In this document: positions 35,051-46,277 of the stretch, piece by piece
Layout of the letters: each line of letters begins with the position of its first letter
Numbering within the stretch: the stretch's first letter is position 1
Assembly (NCBI RefSeq): GCF_011839805.1
Contig: NZ_VWPY01000023.1
Coordinates: 1-62,691, forward strand
From: Kineococcus rubinsiae
GTDB taxonomy: Bacteria; Actinomycetota; Actinomycetes; Actinomycetales; Kineococcaceae
Reading direction: 5' to 3'
Length of the DNA: 62,691 nt
Made by a program: the position numbers and the translations under genes
The notes under the pieces: model-generated
Told to the model about the DNA's origin: nothing
The model's input: only the letters and a program-made list of their open reading frames with translations
Database searches by the model: none

Positions 35051-35898
35051 ACCGAGACCCGCACGGCCACGGTGACCCCGAGGACCGCCGGGAGGCCGGC
35101 GAGGCGGGCGTCGAGGTCCCCCGCGTCGACGTGGTGGGCGCTGGGCCCCATGCCGACCAGGGCGCGGACGTCGGCCCGGTCCAGCTGGACCTCGCGGCGC
35201 AGGTCGGTGCTCGCGGCGCGCGTGAAGTCGGCGAGGTCGGCGGCGAGGCGGTCGTCCTTGCGCTCGTCCACGCTCAGCATCCCCAGCGGCCCGACGAGCT
35301 CCTGCAGGTGCTCCGGGCGGGGCGTCACGACCACCCAGCGGCCCCCGGGGGCCAGGACGCGGACGACCTCGGCGGGGTTGCGGGGCGCGAACACCGACAG
35401 CACCGCCGCCGCGCACGCGTCCGCGAGCGGCAGACCGCGCCACACGTCGACGCCGAGGGCCGCGACGCGGGGGTGCACGCGGGCGGCGCGGCGCAGGGCC
35501 GCGCTGGAGGAGTCCAGGCAGAGGCCCTCGCGCACGCCCAGCGCGGGCGGCAGCCGCTCGAGGACCTGCGCGAGGTACCAGCCGGTGCCGCCGCCGACGT
35601 CCACGAGCGGCCCGGGCGGCAGCGCGCCGCCCTCCGCGAGGGCGTCCGCGACGGACTGCGCGATGGGGGCGTAGTGCCCGGCGCCCAGGAAGGCGTCGCG
35701 GGCCGCGACCATCGCGGGGGTGTCGCCGGGGTGGGTCCGCCCGCCCACGACGAGGTTCGCGTAGCCCTGCCGGGCGACGTCGACGGCGTGGCCGAGACCG
35801 CAGCGCAGCACCCGGCCCTCCAGGGCCAGCGGCTGCCCGCACACGGGGCAGCGCAGCTGCTCCAGGGCGCCGAGCAGCGCGCCCGGCACGTCGGCCAC
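35032..35898 (-). CDS. RlmA/TlrB-type 23S rRNA (guanine-N1)-methyltransferase
   Basis: The 288-residue SAM-dependent methyltransferase starts at GTG 35898. It has an N-terminal zinc ribbon (Cys17, Cys20, Cys33, His37: CPVCGQPL..LRCGLGH) followed by a Rossmann methyltransferase fold with LVDVGGGTGWYL and LSVFAPRNPAEV. RlmA(II)/TlrB members methylate G748 of 23S rRNA and can add resistance to mycinosyl macrolides. The function as resistance or housekeeping cannot be told. The long open frame upstream is shadow. Confidence 0.85.
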   Translation of the reverse strand: MADVPGALLGALEQLRCPVCGQPLALEGRVLRCGLGHAVDVARQGYANLVVGGRTHPGDTPAMVAARDAFLGAGHYAPIAQSVADALAEGGALPPGPLVDVGGGTGWYLAQVLERLPPALGVREGLCLDSSSAALRRAARVHPRVAALGVDVWRGLPLADACAAAVLSVFAPRNPAEVVRVLAPGGRWVVVTPRPEHLQELVGPLGMLSVDERKDDRLAADLADFTRAASTDLRREVQLDRADVRALVGMGPSAHHVDAGDLDARLAGLPAVLGVTVAVRVSVYAPPA

Positions 35899-35906
35899 GC
35901 GGGCGC

Positions 35907-36293
35907 TCAGCCCTGGTGGTCGGCCGCGGCGCCGAGCGGGTGCATGCCGGTCAGGGCCGCGACCCAGGAGGTCGGGACGCCGGCGAGGCGGTGGTCGTAG
36001 GCGCGCACGGCCGCCGCGTGGAAGGCGATGTCGCCCGCCAGCCGGCGCTCGGCGTCCTCGACGGCGCGGCGGACCGCGGAGTCGGTGCCGCCGTCGGCGG
36101 CCTCGGCGCGGGCGTCGACGCGGTTCAGCGACAGGTCGGCCAGCCGCGAGCGCCGCTGCTCGGCGAGCGCGCCGGCCTCCACGGCCAGGTCGCGCAGGCG
36201 CACGAGGGCCGCGCGCGTGCTCGCGGCCCACGCGACCGCGAGCAGCACGAGGACCACGACGAGGACGAGGACGACGGTCCCACCGGTGCCCAC
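35907..36293 (-). CDS. LemA-like membrane-anchored protein
   Basis: The 128-residue protein starts at GTG 36293. It has one N-terminal membrane helix (TVVLVLVVVLVLLAVAWAAS) and a long helical domain ending FHAAAVRAYDHRLAGVPTSW, which matches the LemA C-terminal AVRxYN..FP pattern. It lies one base after pyrE and eight bases before the rRNA methyltransferase, so it is in the pyrE operon. Function of LemA proteins is unclear. Confidence 0.7.
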   Translation of the reverse strand: MGTGGTVVLVLVVVLVLLAVAWAASTRAALVRLRDLAVEAGALAEQRRSRLADLSLNRVDARAEAADGGTDSAVRRAVEDAERRLAGDIAFHAAAVRAYDHRLAGVPTSWVAALTGMHPLGAAADHQG

Positions 36294-36294
36294 G

Positions 36295-36885
36295 TCAGCC
36301 CCCCAGCCCGATGTCGGCCAGGCCGAAGGCGGCGCGGTAGGGCAGCCCCTCGGCCTCGACGCGCTCACGCGCCCCGGTGGCCCGGTCGACGATCACGGCG
36401 ACGCCGACGACGTCGGCGCCCGCCTCGCGCAGCGCCTGGACCGCCGTGAGGACGGAGCCCCCCGTCGTCGAGGTGTCCTCGACGGCCAGCACCCGGCGGC
36501 CCGCGACCTCGGGGCCCTCGATGCGGCGCTGCAGCCCGTGGGCCTTCTCGGCCTTGCGCACCACGAACGCGTCCAGCGGCGCGCCCTTGGCCTGCGCCCA
36601 GCCGGCGGCGTTCGCGGCGTGGACCATGGCCAGCGCCACCGGGTCGGCGCCCAGCGTGAGCCCGCCGACGGCCTGGAAGTCCCAGTCGGCGACGAGGTCG
36701 AGCATCACGGGCCCGATGAGCGCGGCGGCCTCCCCGTCGAGGCTGGTGCGGCGCAGGTCGACGTAGTGGTCGGCCTCCTTGCCGGAGGAGAGGGTCACGC
36801 GGCCGCGCACGACGGCCCGGGCGGCGATGAGGGCGGCGAGCCGGTCGCGGGCCTGCTGACCGGCGGCGGGCGGGGAGTCGGTCAC
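36295..36885 (-). CDS. pyrE: Orotate phosphoribosyltransferase
   Basis: The 196-residue cytosolic enzyme joins orotate to PRPP to make OMP in pyrimidine synthesis. PRPP motif VLAVEDTSTTGGSVLTAV and SSGKEADHYVDLRR are clear. The GTG start at 36885 has TAGAGT eight bases upstream, a leaderless-like arrangement. It is first of a pyrE-lemA-like-rlmA-like row and is divergent from xth. No other pyr gene is adjacent. Confidence 0.96.
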   Translation of the reverse strand: MTDSPPAAGQQARDRLAALIAARAVVRGRVTLSSGKEADHYVDLRRTSLDGEAAALIGPVMLDLVADWDFQAVGGLTLGADPVALAMVHAANAAGWAQAKGAPLDAFVVRKAEKAHGLQRRIEGPEVAGRRVLAVEDTSTTGGSVLTAVQALREAGADVVGVAVIVDRATGARERVEAEGLPYRAAFGLADIGLGG

Positions 36886-36982
36886 AGGGCGGAACTCTAG
36901 TCAGCCGCCGGGCCGCGGACCGCCGCGCCGCACCCGCACCGCCGGGGGTGGGTGTCCGCAGCGCCGGGTAACCTCCACGCTC

Positions 36983-37777
36983 GTGCGCCTGGCGACCTGG
37001 AACGTGAACTCCGTCCGTGCCCGCCTCGACCGCGTCCTCGCGTGGGTGGAGCGCAGCGACGTCGACGTCGTCGCGCTGCAGGAGACCAAGTGCAAGGACG
37101 AGCAGTTCCCCGAGCAGGCGTTCGCGGAAATCGGCTACCAGGTGGCCCACCACGGCCTGTCGCAGTGGAACGGCGTCGCGCTCCTCTCCCGCGTCGGCCT
37201 CGACGACGTCAGCACCGCCTTCTCCCCCGACGTCCCCGCGTTCGGCGACCCGGCCGTCGTCGAGGCGCGCGCGCTGGGCGCGACGTGCGGCGGGGTGCGG
37301 GTCTGGTCCCTGTACGTGCCGAACGGCCGGGCGCTGGGCGACCCGCACTACGACTACAAGCTGCAGTGGCTGGACCGGCTGCGCGCGGCCGGCACGCAGT
37401 GGCTCGGCGAGGACCCGGCCCGGCAGGTCGCGCTCGTCGGCGACTTCAACATCGCCCCCACCGACGAGGACGTCTGGGACCCGGCCGTGTTCGCCAGCTC
37501 CACCCACGTCTCGGCGCCGGAGCGGGCCGCGTTCCAGGCCCTCGTCGACGCGGGGTTCACCGACGTCGTGCGGCCCCACGCGCCCGGCCCGGGCGTCTTC
37601 ACGTACTGGGACTACACGCAGCTGCGCTTCCCCAAGCGGCAGGGCATGCGGATCGACTTCGTGCTCGGCAGCCCCGCCCTGGCGGCCCGCGTGACGGGCG
37701 CGACGATCGACCGGCAGGAGCGCAAGGGCAAGGGCGCCTCCGACCACGCACCCGTGATCGTCGAGCTCGCGGACTGA
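36983..37777 (+). CDS. xth: Exodeoxyribonuclease III / AP endonuclease
   Basis: The 264-residue Mg-dependent nuclease removes abasic sites and 3' blocks in base-excision repair. Motifs: LATWNVNSVRARL (metal Asn), LQETKC (Glu), VGDFNIAPTDEDVW (Asp/Asn) and ASDHAPVIVEL (Asp-His). Length is standard. GTG 36983 has TAACCT eight bases upstream. It is divergent from pyrE. Confidence 0.96.
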   Translation: MRLATWNVNSVRARLDRVLAWVERSDVDVVALQETKCKDEQFPEQAFAEIGYQVAHHGLSQWNGVALLSRVGLDDVSTAFSPDVPAFGDPAVVEARALGATCGGVRVWSLYVPNGRALGDPHYDYKLQWLDRLRAAGTQWLGEDPARQVALVGDFNIAPTDEDVWDPAVFASSTHVSAPERAAFQALVDAGFTDVVRPHAPGPGVFTYWDYTQLRFPKRQGMRIDFVLGSPALAARVTGATIDRQERKGKGASDHAPVIVELAD

Positions 37778-37892
37778 CGCGGGGAGCCGTCCCGAACGGC
37801 CCGGTGATCACGACTGCGCCGAACGGTGGACTTGTCCCCCAACGCCGCCCGCGGGGGCGACGCGAGGGGGTCGTCTCACTAGATTCGCTGAG

Positions 37893-38441
37893 GTGCGAAC
37901 CCCCGTCACGAGCCACGACCTCGAGTGCGTCGAGCTGAACGCGTCCACCGACGCGCGCGGCCATCGCGCGGTGTCCCTGCTCCTGCAGTCGTGGGCGCGG
38001 CAGCAGGTGCCCGGGGACACCGTGTCCCGCGGCCGGCTGCTCGTCGCGGCCAGCGAGCACAGCGCGTTCGCGGGCGACGCCCGGCGCTGCCTGAAGCTGG
38101 CGCAGCAGGCGCTGGCCACCGGCGACCACGTCGCCCCCGACACCCGCTGCTACGTCGTGTCCGCGCTGCTGCTGTGCGGGCGCACCCACGAGGCGGTGCT
38201 GCTGGCCCACGAGGTGCTCGACGAGCGCGGTGACGACGTCGAGGCGCACATCTTCCTGGGCGACGAGTTCTCCTGGCACCACGACAGCGAGGAGGCCACC
38301 CGCATCTACACGCTGGGGCTGTTCCGCTGCGCGCAGGACGACGAGGACACCGACGCCCTGCTCGGCGCGTGGCGGCGCGGGCGCGCCCCGCACGGGGTCG
38401 TCGACGTCCGGCGCGGCCAGCCGGTCACCGTCCACGACTGA
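37893..38441 (+). CDS. TPR-like protein of unknown function
   Basis: The 182-residue soluble protein is mainly helical with tetratricopeptide-like pairs (RGRLLVAASEHSAFAGDARR; RCYVVSALLLCGRTHEAVLLA; DVEAHIFLGDEFSWHHDSEE). It has no catalytic motif I recognise. GTG 37893 follows TAGATT by seven bases, a good leaderless promoter. It converges with the DUF1684 gene and shares a hairpin with it. Confidence 0.78.
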   Translation: MRTPVTSHDLECVELNASTDARGHRAVSLLLQSWARQQVPGDTVSRGRLLVAASEHSAFAGDARRCLKLAQQALATGDHVAPDTRCYVVSALLLCGRTHEAVLLAHEVLDERGDDVEAHIFLGDEFSWHHDSEEATRIYTLGLFRCAQDDEDTDALLGAWRRGRAPHGVVDVRRGQPVTVHD

Positions 38442-38461
38442 CCCGTCCACGACCGACCGCG

Positions 38462-38497
38462 CCCCTGACCGGGCCACCGGCCCGGACCCGTCAGGGG
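38462..38497. terminator. Convergent-gene hairpin overlapping the DUF1684 stop
   Basis: CCCCTGAC-CGGGCC-ACC-GGCCCG-gaccc-GTCAGGGG forms a two-part stem. It overlaps the last codon and stop of the minus-strand DUF1684 gene and follows the plus-strand gene by 21 bp, so it can serve both. Confidence 0.8.
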
Positions 38498-39075
38498 ACG
38501 AGCTCGCCGGCCTCGACGGCGACGTCGACGGTGTTGCCCGGCGAGGGCAGCGGGCACGCCCACTCGGGGTCGTACGCGCACGAGGGCGGGTAGGCGAAGT
38601 TCAGGTCGACCACGAGCCCGCCGTCGAGGGAGCCGAGGTCGGCGCCCTTGACGGTGTCCAGGACGTACCGGCCGCCGCCGTAGCCGCGGCCCGGGTCCTT
38701 GATCGGCAGGAACAGCCCGCCGCCGTACTGGTCGAGCCACCACACGTCCAGGCCGCCGACGCCCGGCAGCTCCACGCGCCCGATGCGCTCGAAGGCCACG
38801 GTCCCGTCGGTGCCGGTGACGGACTCGCGGCGCTGCGCGGGGGCGTCGCGCACCTCGGCGACGAAGCGCAGCGCCGGGTCGTAGGGCGCCACGAGCAGCC
38901 CCGTGAACCCGGCGCGGTCGGCGGGCAGCAGGGGCGAGGCGGGGTGGGTCGCGAACAGCTCGTCGCGCCCGGCCCGCCACAGGGCGTGGCCGGCCTCCGG
39001 GCTGGGGGCGGCACGCACCGCGGCGTACAGGGCACCGATGCGGCGGCGCCAGTCGAGGACGTCGAGGCGGCTCAC
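38491..39075 (-). CDS. DUF1684 domain protein
   Basis: The 194-residue protein starts at GTG 39075, overlapping the sufU stop by 4 bp. It matches the DUF1684 pattern (WRRRIGALYAAVR, ELFATHPASPL, FLPIKDPGRGYGGGRYVLD, DLNFAYPPSCAYDPEWACPLP). Biochemical function is unknown. Its tight coupling to sufS-sufU may mean an Fe-S or sulfur link, though such family members often occur elsewhere. Confidence 0.86.
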   Translation of the reverse strand: MSRLDVLDWRRRIGALYAAVRAAPSPEAGHALWRAGRDELFATHPASPLLPADRAGFTGLLVAPYDPALRFVAEVRDAPAQRRESVTGTDGTVAFERIGRVELPGVGGLDVWWLDQYGGGLFLPIKDPGRGYGGGRYVLDTVKGADLGSLDGGLVVDLNFAYPPSCAYDPEWACPLPSPGNTVDVAVEAGELVP

Positions 39076-39502
39076 GCGGGCACCGAGGCCCGGCCGAGCG
39101 CGTCCGTGAACGCCATCCAGGACAGCAGCGCGCACTTCACGCGCGCCGGGTAGCGCGAGACGCCCGCGAGGGCGACACCGTCGCCCAGCACGTCCTCGTC
39201 GCCCGGGTCGGTGCCGCGGCTGGTGAGCATGGCGCGCATCGCGGTGTGCACGGCGAGGCCGTCGGCGACGCTGCGCCCGACGACGAGCTCGTGCAGCACC
39301 GACGCGGACGCGCGGGAGATGGAGCAGCCCAGCGCGTCGTAGGACACGTCGCGCACGGTGTCGCCGTCCAGGTCGAGGCGCAGGGTCACCTCGTCGCCGC
39401 AGGTGGGGTTCACGTGGTGCACCTCGGCGTCGAAGGGGTCGCGCAGCCCGGCGCCGTGGGGGCGCTTGGAGTGCTCGAGGATGAGCTCGGCGTACAGGTC
39501 CA

Positions 39503-39503
<1 letters not shown>
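39072..39503 (-). CDS. sufU: SufU-family Fe-S assembly sulfurtransferase
   Basis: The 143-residue protein starts at ATG 39503 (TGATG overlap with sufS). The three conserved cysteines Cys35 (NPTCGDE), Cys60 (LGCSISRAS) and Cys124 (VKCALLSW) and Asp37 are present; these bind zinc and accept persulfide from SufS in the Gram-positive pathway. It works with SufS to supply sulfur for Fe-S cluster building. No sufBCD is in the window. Confidence 0.94.
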
Positions 39504-42153
<2,650 letters not shown>

Positions 42154-42176
<23 letters not shown>

Positions 42177-42897
42177 CCCGGGCGCACCAGCCGGCCGGCC
42201 GTCCCGGTGCGCTCACCAGGGCAGGGTCCCGTCCTCGTCCTGGAGCGTCCCGGTCGGGCCGGCGGGGTCGGGGGTGGCCCAGGCGGACGACGACGCGCGC
42301 GCTCTCCTGCACCGGTCGCCCGATGCCGAACGCGGCGGTCATGTCGGTGGCCGTGGCGCCCGGCTCGACCGCGTTGAACCGGATGCCGGGCTGCGCCTTG
42401 GCGTACTGCACCGTCAGCATCGTGGCCGCGGCCTTGGACGCCGCGTACAGCGCGAGGGGGAACCCGGACTCGGGCCGGTCGGGGTTCGTCACCGCCCAGA
42501 ACGAGCCCATGCTGCTGGAGACGGTGACGACGGTGGGGTTCGCGGACCGGCGCAGCAGCGGCAGCGCGGCCTCCGTGACGAGCACGACGCCGACGGCGTT
42601 CGTCGTGAACGAGCGCAGCGCGGCGGGGCCGTCGAGCGCGGTCTCCAGGACCCCCGCGTTGTGGATGAGGACGTCCAGGCGGCCCTCGGCGGCGTCGACC
42701 GTCGCCAGGGCCCGGCGCACCGACTCCTCGTCGGTCACGTCGAGCTGGACGAACCGCGCCCCGAGCTCCGCGGCGGCCTTCTCGCCGCGCTCGGCGTCCC
42801 GCGCCCCGACGTAGACCTCGTGCCCCAGCTCCAGCAGCTGCCGGGCGGTCTCGTACCCGAGGCCCTTGTTGGCCCCGGTGATCAGTGTGACGGTCAT
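42154..42897 (-). pseudogene. SDR oxidoreductase with C-terminal frameshift
   Basis: An SDR from ATG 42897 (TGANKGLGYET nucleotide motif; HNAGVLETAL; TVSSSMGSFWAV; LYAASKAAATM) reads normally to ARVVVRLG. The remaining frame then turns into an unrelated Arg/Pro-rich tail ending at 42154. Removing one base from the CCC run at 42278-42280 restores an expected ending (LATPDPAGPTGTLQDEDG then LPW-stop at 42213). So the functional gene would be 42213-42897, about 228 residues, and the record contains one extra base or a true mutation. It is divergent from an HTH regulator, itself frameshifted. Confidence 0.8.
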
Positions 42898-42919
42898 GTC
42901 TCTCCCTGCTCGCGTGGCC

Positions 42920-42939
42920 CGTTCGGGCCGTGCCGAACG
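42920..42939. promoter_or_regulatory. Perfect 7-6-7 dyad between SDR and its HTH regulator
   Basis: CGTTCGG-GCCGTG-CCGAACG lies 23-42 bp before the SDR start and overlaps a minus-strand TAGCGT -10-like element. It is a candidate operator for the divergent HTH regulator. Its perfection favours a protein-binding site; hairpin formation is also possible. Confidence 0.6.
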
Positions 42940-43033
42940 CTAGGAACGGCCCGCGGGAGCAGCCAGAGCCCCGCTCGGACGGGGGTCCCGCAGGACCCTC
43001 CCCGGGCCCCGCGCGCCGCCGTACGCTCGCCCC

Positions 43034-43890
43034 GTGAGCGAGTCGACGAACCCCCTCGGGGCGTTCCTGCGGGCGCGGCGGGAACTGGTGACGCCGGAGC
43101 AGGTGGGTCTGGTGGACACCGGGGTGCGGCGCGTGCCGGGCCTGCGGCGCGAGGAGGTCGCGATGCTCGCCGGCATCAGCGCCGACTACTACCTGCGCCT
43201 GGAGCGGGGCCGTGACCGCCACCCCTCCGTGCAGGTGCTGGAGTCGATCGCCGGGGTGCTGCAGCTCGACGACGAGCACGTCGCACACCTGCTGACGCTG
43301 GTCGCGGAGGTCCCCCGCCGGCGCAGGCGCCGGGCGCGCCGGCAGACCCCGCCGGCGGGCGCGCTGAAGCTGCTGGACTCCCTCGCCCAGCCCGCGTTCA
43401 TCGAGGACCGGTACTTCGACATCCTCGCCGTAAACCGGCTGGCGACCGCGCTGTCGCCCGGCACCGTCGTCGGCGGGAACCAGCTGCGGGACCTGTTCCT
43501 GGACGCGGCGACGCAGGCCCTCTACCCGGAGTGGGAACAGGTGACGGAGTGCTTCGTCGCGAACCTCCGGCAGGCCGTGGGGACAGACGTCGACGATCCC
43601 CGCTTCATCGAGCTCACCGGTGAGCTGTCGCTGGCGAGCGCGCGGTTCCGGCGGCTCTGGCCCGGCACGAGGTGCGGGGGCAGCACGGCTCGCCGCTCCG
43701 GTTCGACCACCCGCAGCTCGGGACGATGACGCTGAACCGGGAACGGCTGGCGATCAGCGGCACCGACGACCTGATGCTCGTCGTCCTGCACCCGGACGCC
43801 GGCTCGGGCGACGCCGAGAAGCTGGCCCTGCTCGCCTCCAGCGCGCTGCCCACCGCGGGGGCGCCGGAGGACGCCCTGCGCTCCGCCTGA
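43034..43890 (+). pseudogene. HTH (XRE/MmyB-type) regulator with internal frameshift
   Basis: From GTG 43034 (TACGCT six bases upstream) the frame encodes an XRE HTH (VPGLRREEVAMLAGISADYYLRLERG) and most of an MmyB-like ligand-binding domain, as far as SARFRRLW. After base 43660 it runs into an Arg-rich tail and stops at 43729. Adding one G at the TGG/CCC junction (43660/43661) joins it to the +1 frame, which encodes the expected ending (ARHEVRGQHGSPLRFDHPQL, then LNRERLAISGTDDLMLVVLH) to 43890. The intact protein would be about 285 residues. Confidence 0.85.
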
Positions 43891-43898
43891 CCACCCGG

Positions 43899-44333
43899 TC
43901 AGTCCTGCGCCGCCACCGGGGTCAGCCGCCCGAGCTCCGCCGCGTCGGGGCATCCCGGCCCCGTCAGGCCGTAGTAGCCCGGGGCCTGCTGGTCCGCATC
44001 CGTCGTGTTCTCGTCCGCCGCGTCCCCGTCGTCAGCCGACGGGTCGTCGACGCCGACCTCGCCGAACGGCTCGCCGTTCGCCAGGACCGTCGTCACCGCC
44101 CCGGTGGGCACGTCCGCCGCCAGCAGGGTGTCGACACCCCCCGAGGCCGTCACGAGCTCGACCCCGTGCTGCTGGAAGCTGAACCGCACGACGCCGGTGT
44201 CGGGGCGGGGCAGCTCGGTGCCCCAGCAGACGACGACCCGCTGCGTGGGGGCGGGATCGTCCGCGCCGCAGCCGGCCGACGCGCCGAGGACGGCGCCGAG
44301 CAGCACCGCGGCCCACCGCCGGTTCCTGGTCAC
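43899..44333 (-). CDS. Putative lipoprotein of unknown function
   Basis: The 144-residue product from GTG 44333 has a basic, hydrophobic N-terminal signal and a lipobox-like GASAGCG, followed by an acidic extracytoplasmic domain of about 115 residues with no family I recognise. It converges with the HTH regulator and is divergent from the alcohol dehydrogenase. It is probably exported and lipid-anchored; the lipobox -3 position (Ser) is weak. Confidence 0.7.
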   Translation of the reverse strand: MTRNRRWAAVLLGAVLGASAGCGADDPAPTQRVVVCWGTELPRPDTGVVRFSFQQHGVELVTASGGVDTLLAADVPTGAVTTVLANGEPFGEVGVDDPSADDGDAADENTTDADQQAPGYYGLTGPGCPDAAELGRLTPVAAQD

Positions 44334-44525
44334 CGACGGAGTGAAGCACGCCGGCGCCCCGTCCACGTGCTCCTCGGGGGAACTCCCCGCGCCCGCCCGG
44401 ACACCGTCGGTCGACCGGCCGGACCTGCACTGGCACCCGCGCCGGTCCGCGGGCACAGTGTCGCCAGGGTCGAGCCGCCGGCCCGTCGTCCGAGGGCGGC
44501 CGCCGGCCGCGACGGGAGGCGTCCC

Positions 44526-45674
44526 ATGCGCGCCATGGTGTACCGCGGGCCGTACCGCGTCCGCGTCGAGGAGAAGGACCGCCCGCGCATCGAGCACCCG
44601 AACGACGCGATCGTGCGGGTGACGCTCGCCGCGATCTGCGGGTCCGACCTGCACCTGTACCACGGGCTGATGCCGGACACCCGGGTCGGGATGACCTTCG
44701 GGCACGAGTTCATCGGGGTCGTCGAGGAGGTCGGCGGGTCGGTGCAGTCGGTGAAGCCCGGCGACCGGGTCATGGTCCCGTTCAACATCTCGTGCGGCTC
44801 CTGCTTCTACTGCGCCCGCGGGATGCTCGCGAACTGCCACAACGTCAACCCCAACGCGACCGCGGTGGGCGGCATCTACGGGTACTCCCACACGACGGGT
44901 GGTTACGACGGCGGCCAGGCCGAGTACGTCCGGGTGCCGTTCGCCGACGTCGGGCCGACCCTGATCCCCGACTGGATGCACGACGAGGACGCGGTGCTGC
45001 TCACCGACGCCACGGCCACCGGGTACTTCGGCGCGCAGCTCGGGGACATCCGCGAGGGCGACGTGGTGGTCGTGTTCGGCGCGGGGCCCGTCGGGCTCGT
45101 CGCGGCGCAGTCGGCGTGGCTCATGGGCGCGGGGCGGGTCATCGTCGTCGACCACCTCGACTACCGGCTGGAGAAGGCGAGGACCTTCGCGCACGCGGAG
45201 ACGGTGGACTTCACCGAGCACGACGACGTCGTCGTCCACCTCAAGCGGATCACCGACCACCTCGGCGCCGACGTCGCCATCGACGCGGTGGGGGCCGAGG
45301 CGGACGGGAACCTGCGCCAGCACGTCGCCGCCGCGAAGCTCAAGCTGCAGGGCGGTTCCGCGGTGGCGCTGAACTGGGCGATCGACTCCGTCCGCAAGGG
45401 CGCGACGATCTCCGTCATGGGGGCCTACGGCCCGATCCCCAACTCGGTGAAGTTCGGGGACGCCATGAACAAGGGGCTGACCCTGCGGATGAACCAGTGC
45501 CCCGTGAAGCGCCAGTGGCCGCGGTTGTTCGAGCACGTCCGCAACGGCCACCTGACCCCTCGCGACCTCGTGACGCACCGGATCCCGCTGGAGCACATCG
45601 CCGAGGGTTACCACATCTTCTCGTCGAAGCTGGACGAGTGCATCAAGCCCCTCGTCGTCCCGAACGCCGCCTGA
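44526..45674 (+). CDS. Zinc-dependent alcohol dehydrogenase (MDR)
   Basis: The 382-residue cytosolic NAD-dependent dehydrogenase starts at ATG 44526, with GGGAGG upstream. It has a catalytic zinc site (CGSDLHLYHG, GHEFIG), a structural four-Cys lobe (CGSCFYCARGMLANC) and a GAGPVGLVAAQ Rossmann motif. It resembles glutathione-independent formaldehyde or threonine-type dehydrogenases; substrate unproven. It leads a three-gene row with two small proteins; the gaps are 10 bp and 11 bp. Confidence 0.93.
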   Translation: MRAMVYRGPYRVRVEEKDRPRIEHPNDAIVRVTLAAICGSDLHLYHGLMPDTRVGMTFGHEFIGVVEEVGGSVQSVKPGDRVMVPFNISCGSCFYCARGMLANCHNVNPNATAVGGIYGYSHTTGGYDGGQAEYVRVPFADVGPTLIPDWMHDEDAVLLTDATATGYFGAQLGDIREGDVVVVFGAGPVGLVAAQSAWLMGAGRVIVVDHLDYRLEKARTFAHAETVDFTEHDDVVVHLKRITDHLGADVAIDAVGAEADGNLRQHVAAAKLKLQGGSAVALNWAIDSVRKGATISVMGAYGPIPNSVKFGDAMNKGLTLRMNQCPVKRQWPRLFEHVRNGHLTPRDLVTHRIPLEHIAEGYHIFSSKLDECIKPLVVPNAA

Positions 45675-45684
45675 GGAGGTTCCC

Positions 45685-46266
45685 GTGACCTACCGACCGC
45701 AGAAGCCGCCCCTGCCGGAGACGACCGAGGAGCTGCGCGCGCGCATCCCCGGCTGGGGCGTCGACCTCGACCCCGCCGACCGCCCGTCCGTGCCGCAGGA
45801 GGTGTTCGACCCGGGCGCCTACGGCGCGCGGTGGGAGTTCCCCGAGCGCCAGCCGGAGCTGCTGCCGCGGGAGCGCTCGATCGAGCACGCGTTCCTGACG
45901 CCCGTGTTCGGCACCTCCGCGCCGCTGAAGGGGTTCTCCGGCGCCGTGCGCCGCTACGCCTACCGCCGCTTCAGCGAGGGCCGCGCCGCCCACTGGCTGC
46001 TGCTGGTGGCCGGGGACCGCCTCGACGTCCTGGAGAGCACCGTCGGCTCCTACGCCTCGAAGCACCCGGACAACCCGTTCGCCGAGACGGGTGTCCGCGC
46101 GGAGTTCACGCACCACGGCGTGCGGTCGCGGCTGGGCCGGGGCCGCGCGGACGTCAAGCACGCGTGGATGGACCCGGTCGTCGTCGGCGGGCCGTGGCTG
46201 GCCGCCGGTGCGGGACTGGCGGTGGGCGCCACGGCGCTCGTGCGGCGCCTCGGCCGCGGGAACTGA
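45685..46266 (+). CDS. Conserved protein with C-terminal membrane helix, dehydrogenase-linked
   Basis: The 193-residue protein shows no named domain that I recognise. It has charged, conserved-looking blocks (GWGVDLDPADRPSVPQEVFD; FSEGRAAHWLLLVAGDRLDV; DVKHAWMDPVVV) and one C-terminal hydrophobic helix (GPWLAAGAGLAVGATALV) before RRLGRG. It follows the alcohol dehydrogenase by 10 bp, and so is almost surely co-transcribed. A membrane-tethered partner is possible. GTG 45685 has GAGGAGG upstream. Confidence 0.75.
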   Translation: MTYRPQKPPLPETTEELRARIPGWGVDLDPADRPSVPQEVFDPGAYGARWEFPERQPELLPRERSIEHAFLTPVFGTSAPLKGFSGAVRRYAYRRFSEGRAAHWLLLVAGDRLDVLESTVGSYASKHPDNPFAETGVRAEFTHHGVRSRLGRGRADVKHAWMDPVVVGGPWLAAGAGLAVGATALVRRLGRGN

Positions 46267-46277
46267 GGCGGGCACGC

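Noticed and set aside
37794-37840. CGAACGG direct repeats around the GTGATCAC palindrome as an operator
   Set aside because: Repeats are short, spacing is irregular and the flanking sequence gives no further symmetry; kept as too weak to report.
38462-38497. Small RNA in the 38.4-38.5 kb hairpin
   Set aside because: Its position at the end of two convergent genes is fully explained by termination.
42970-43020. Mobile-element insertion as the cause of the broken SDR/regulator pair
   Set aside because: No transposase, terminal repeats or target duplication; both lesions are single-base shifts.
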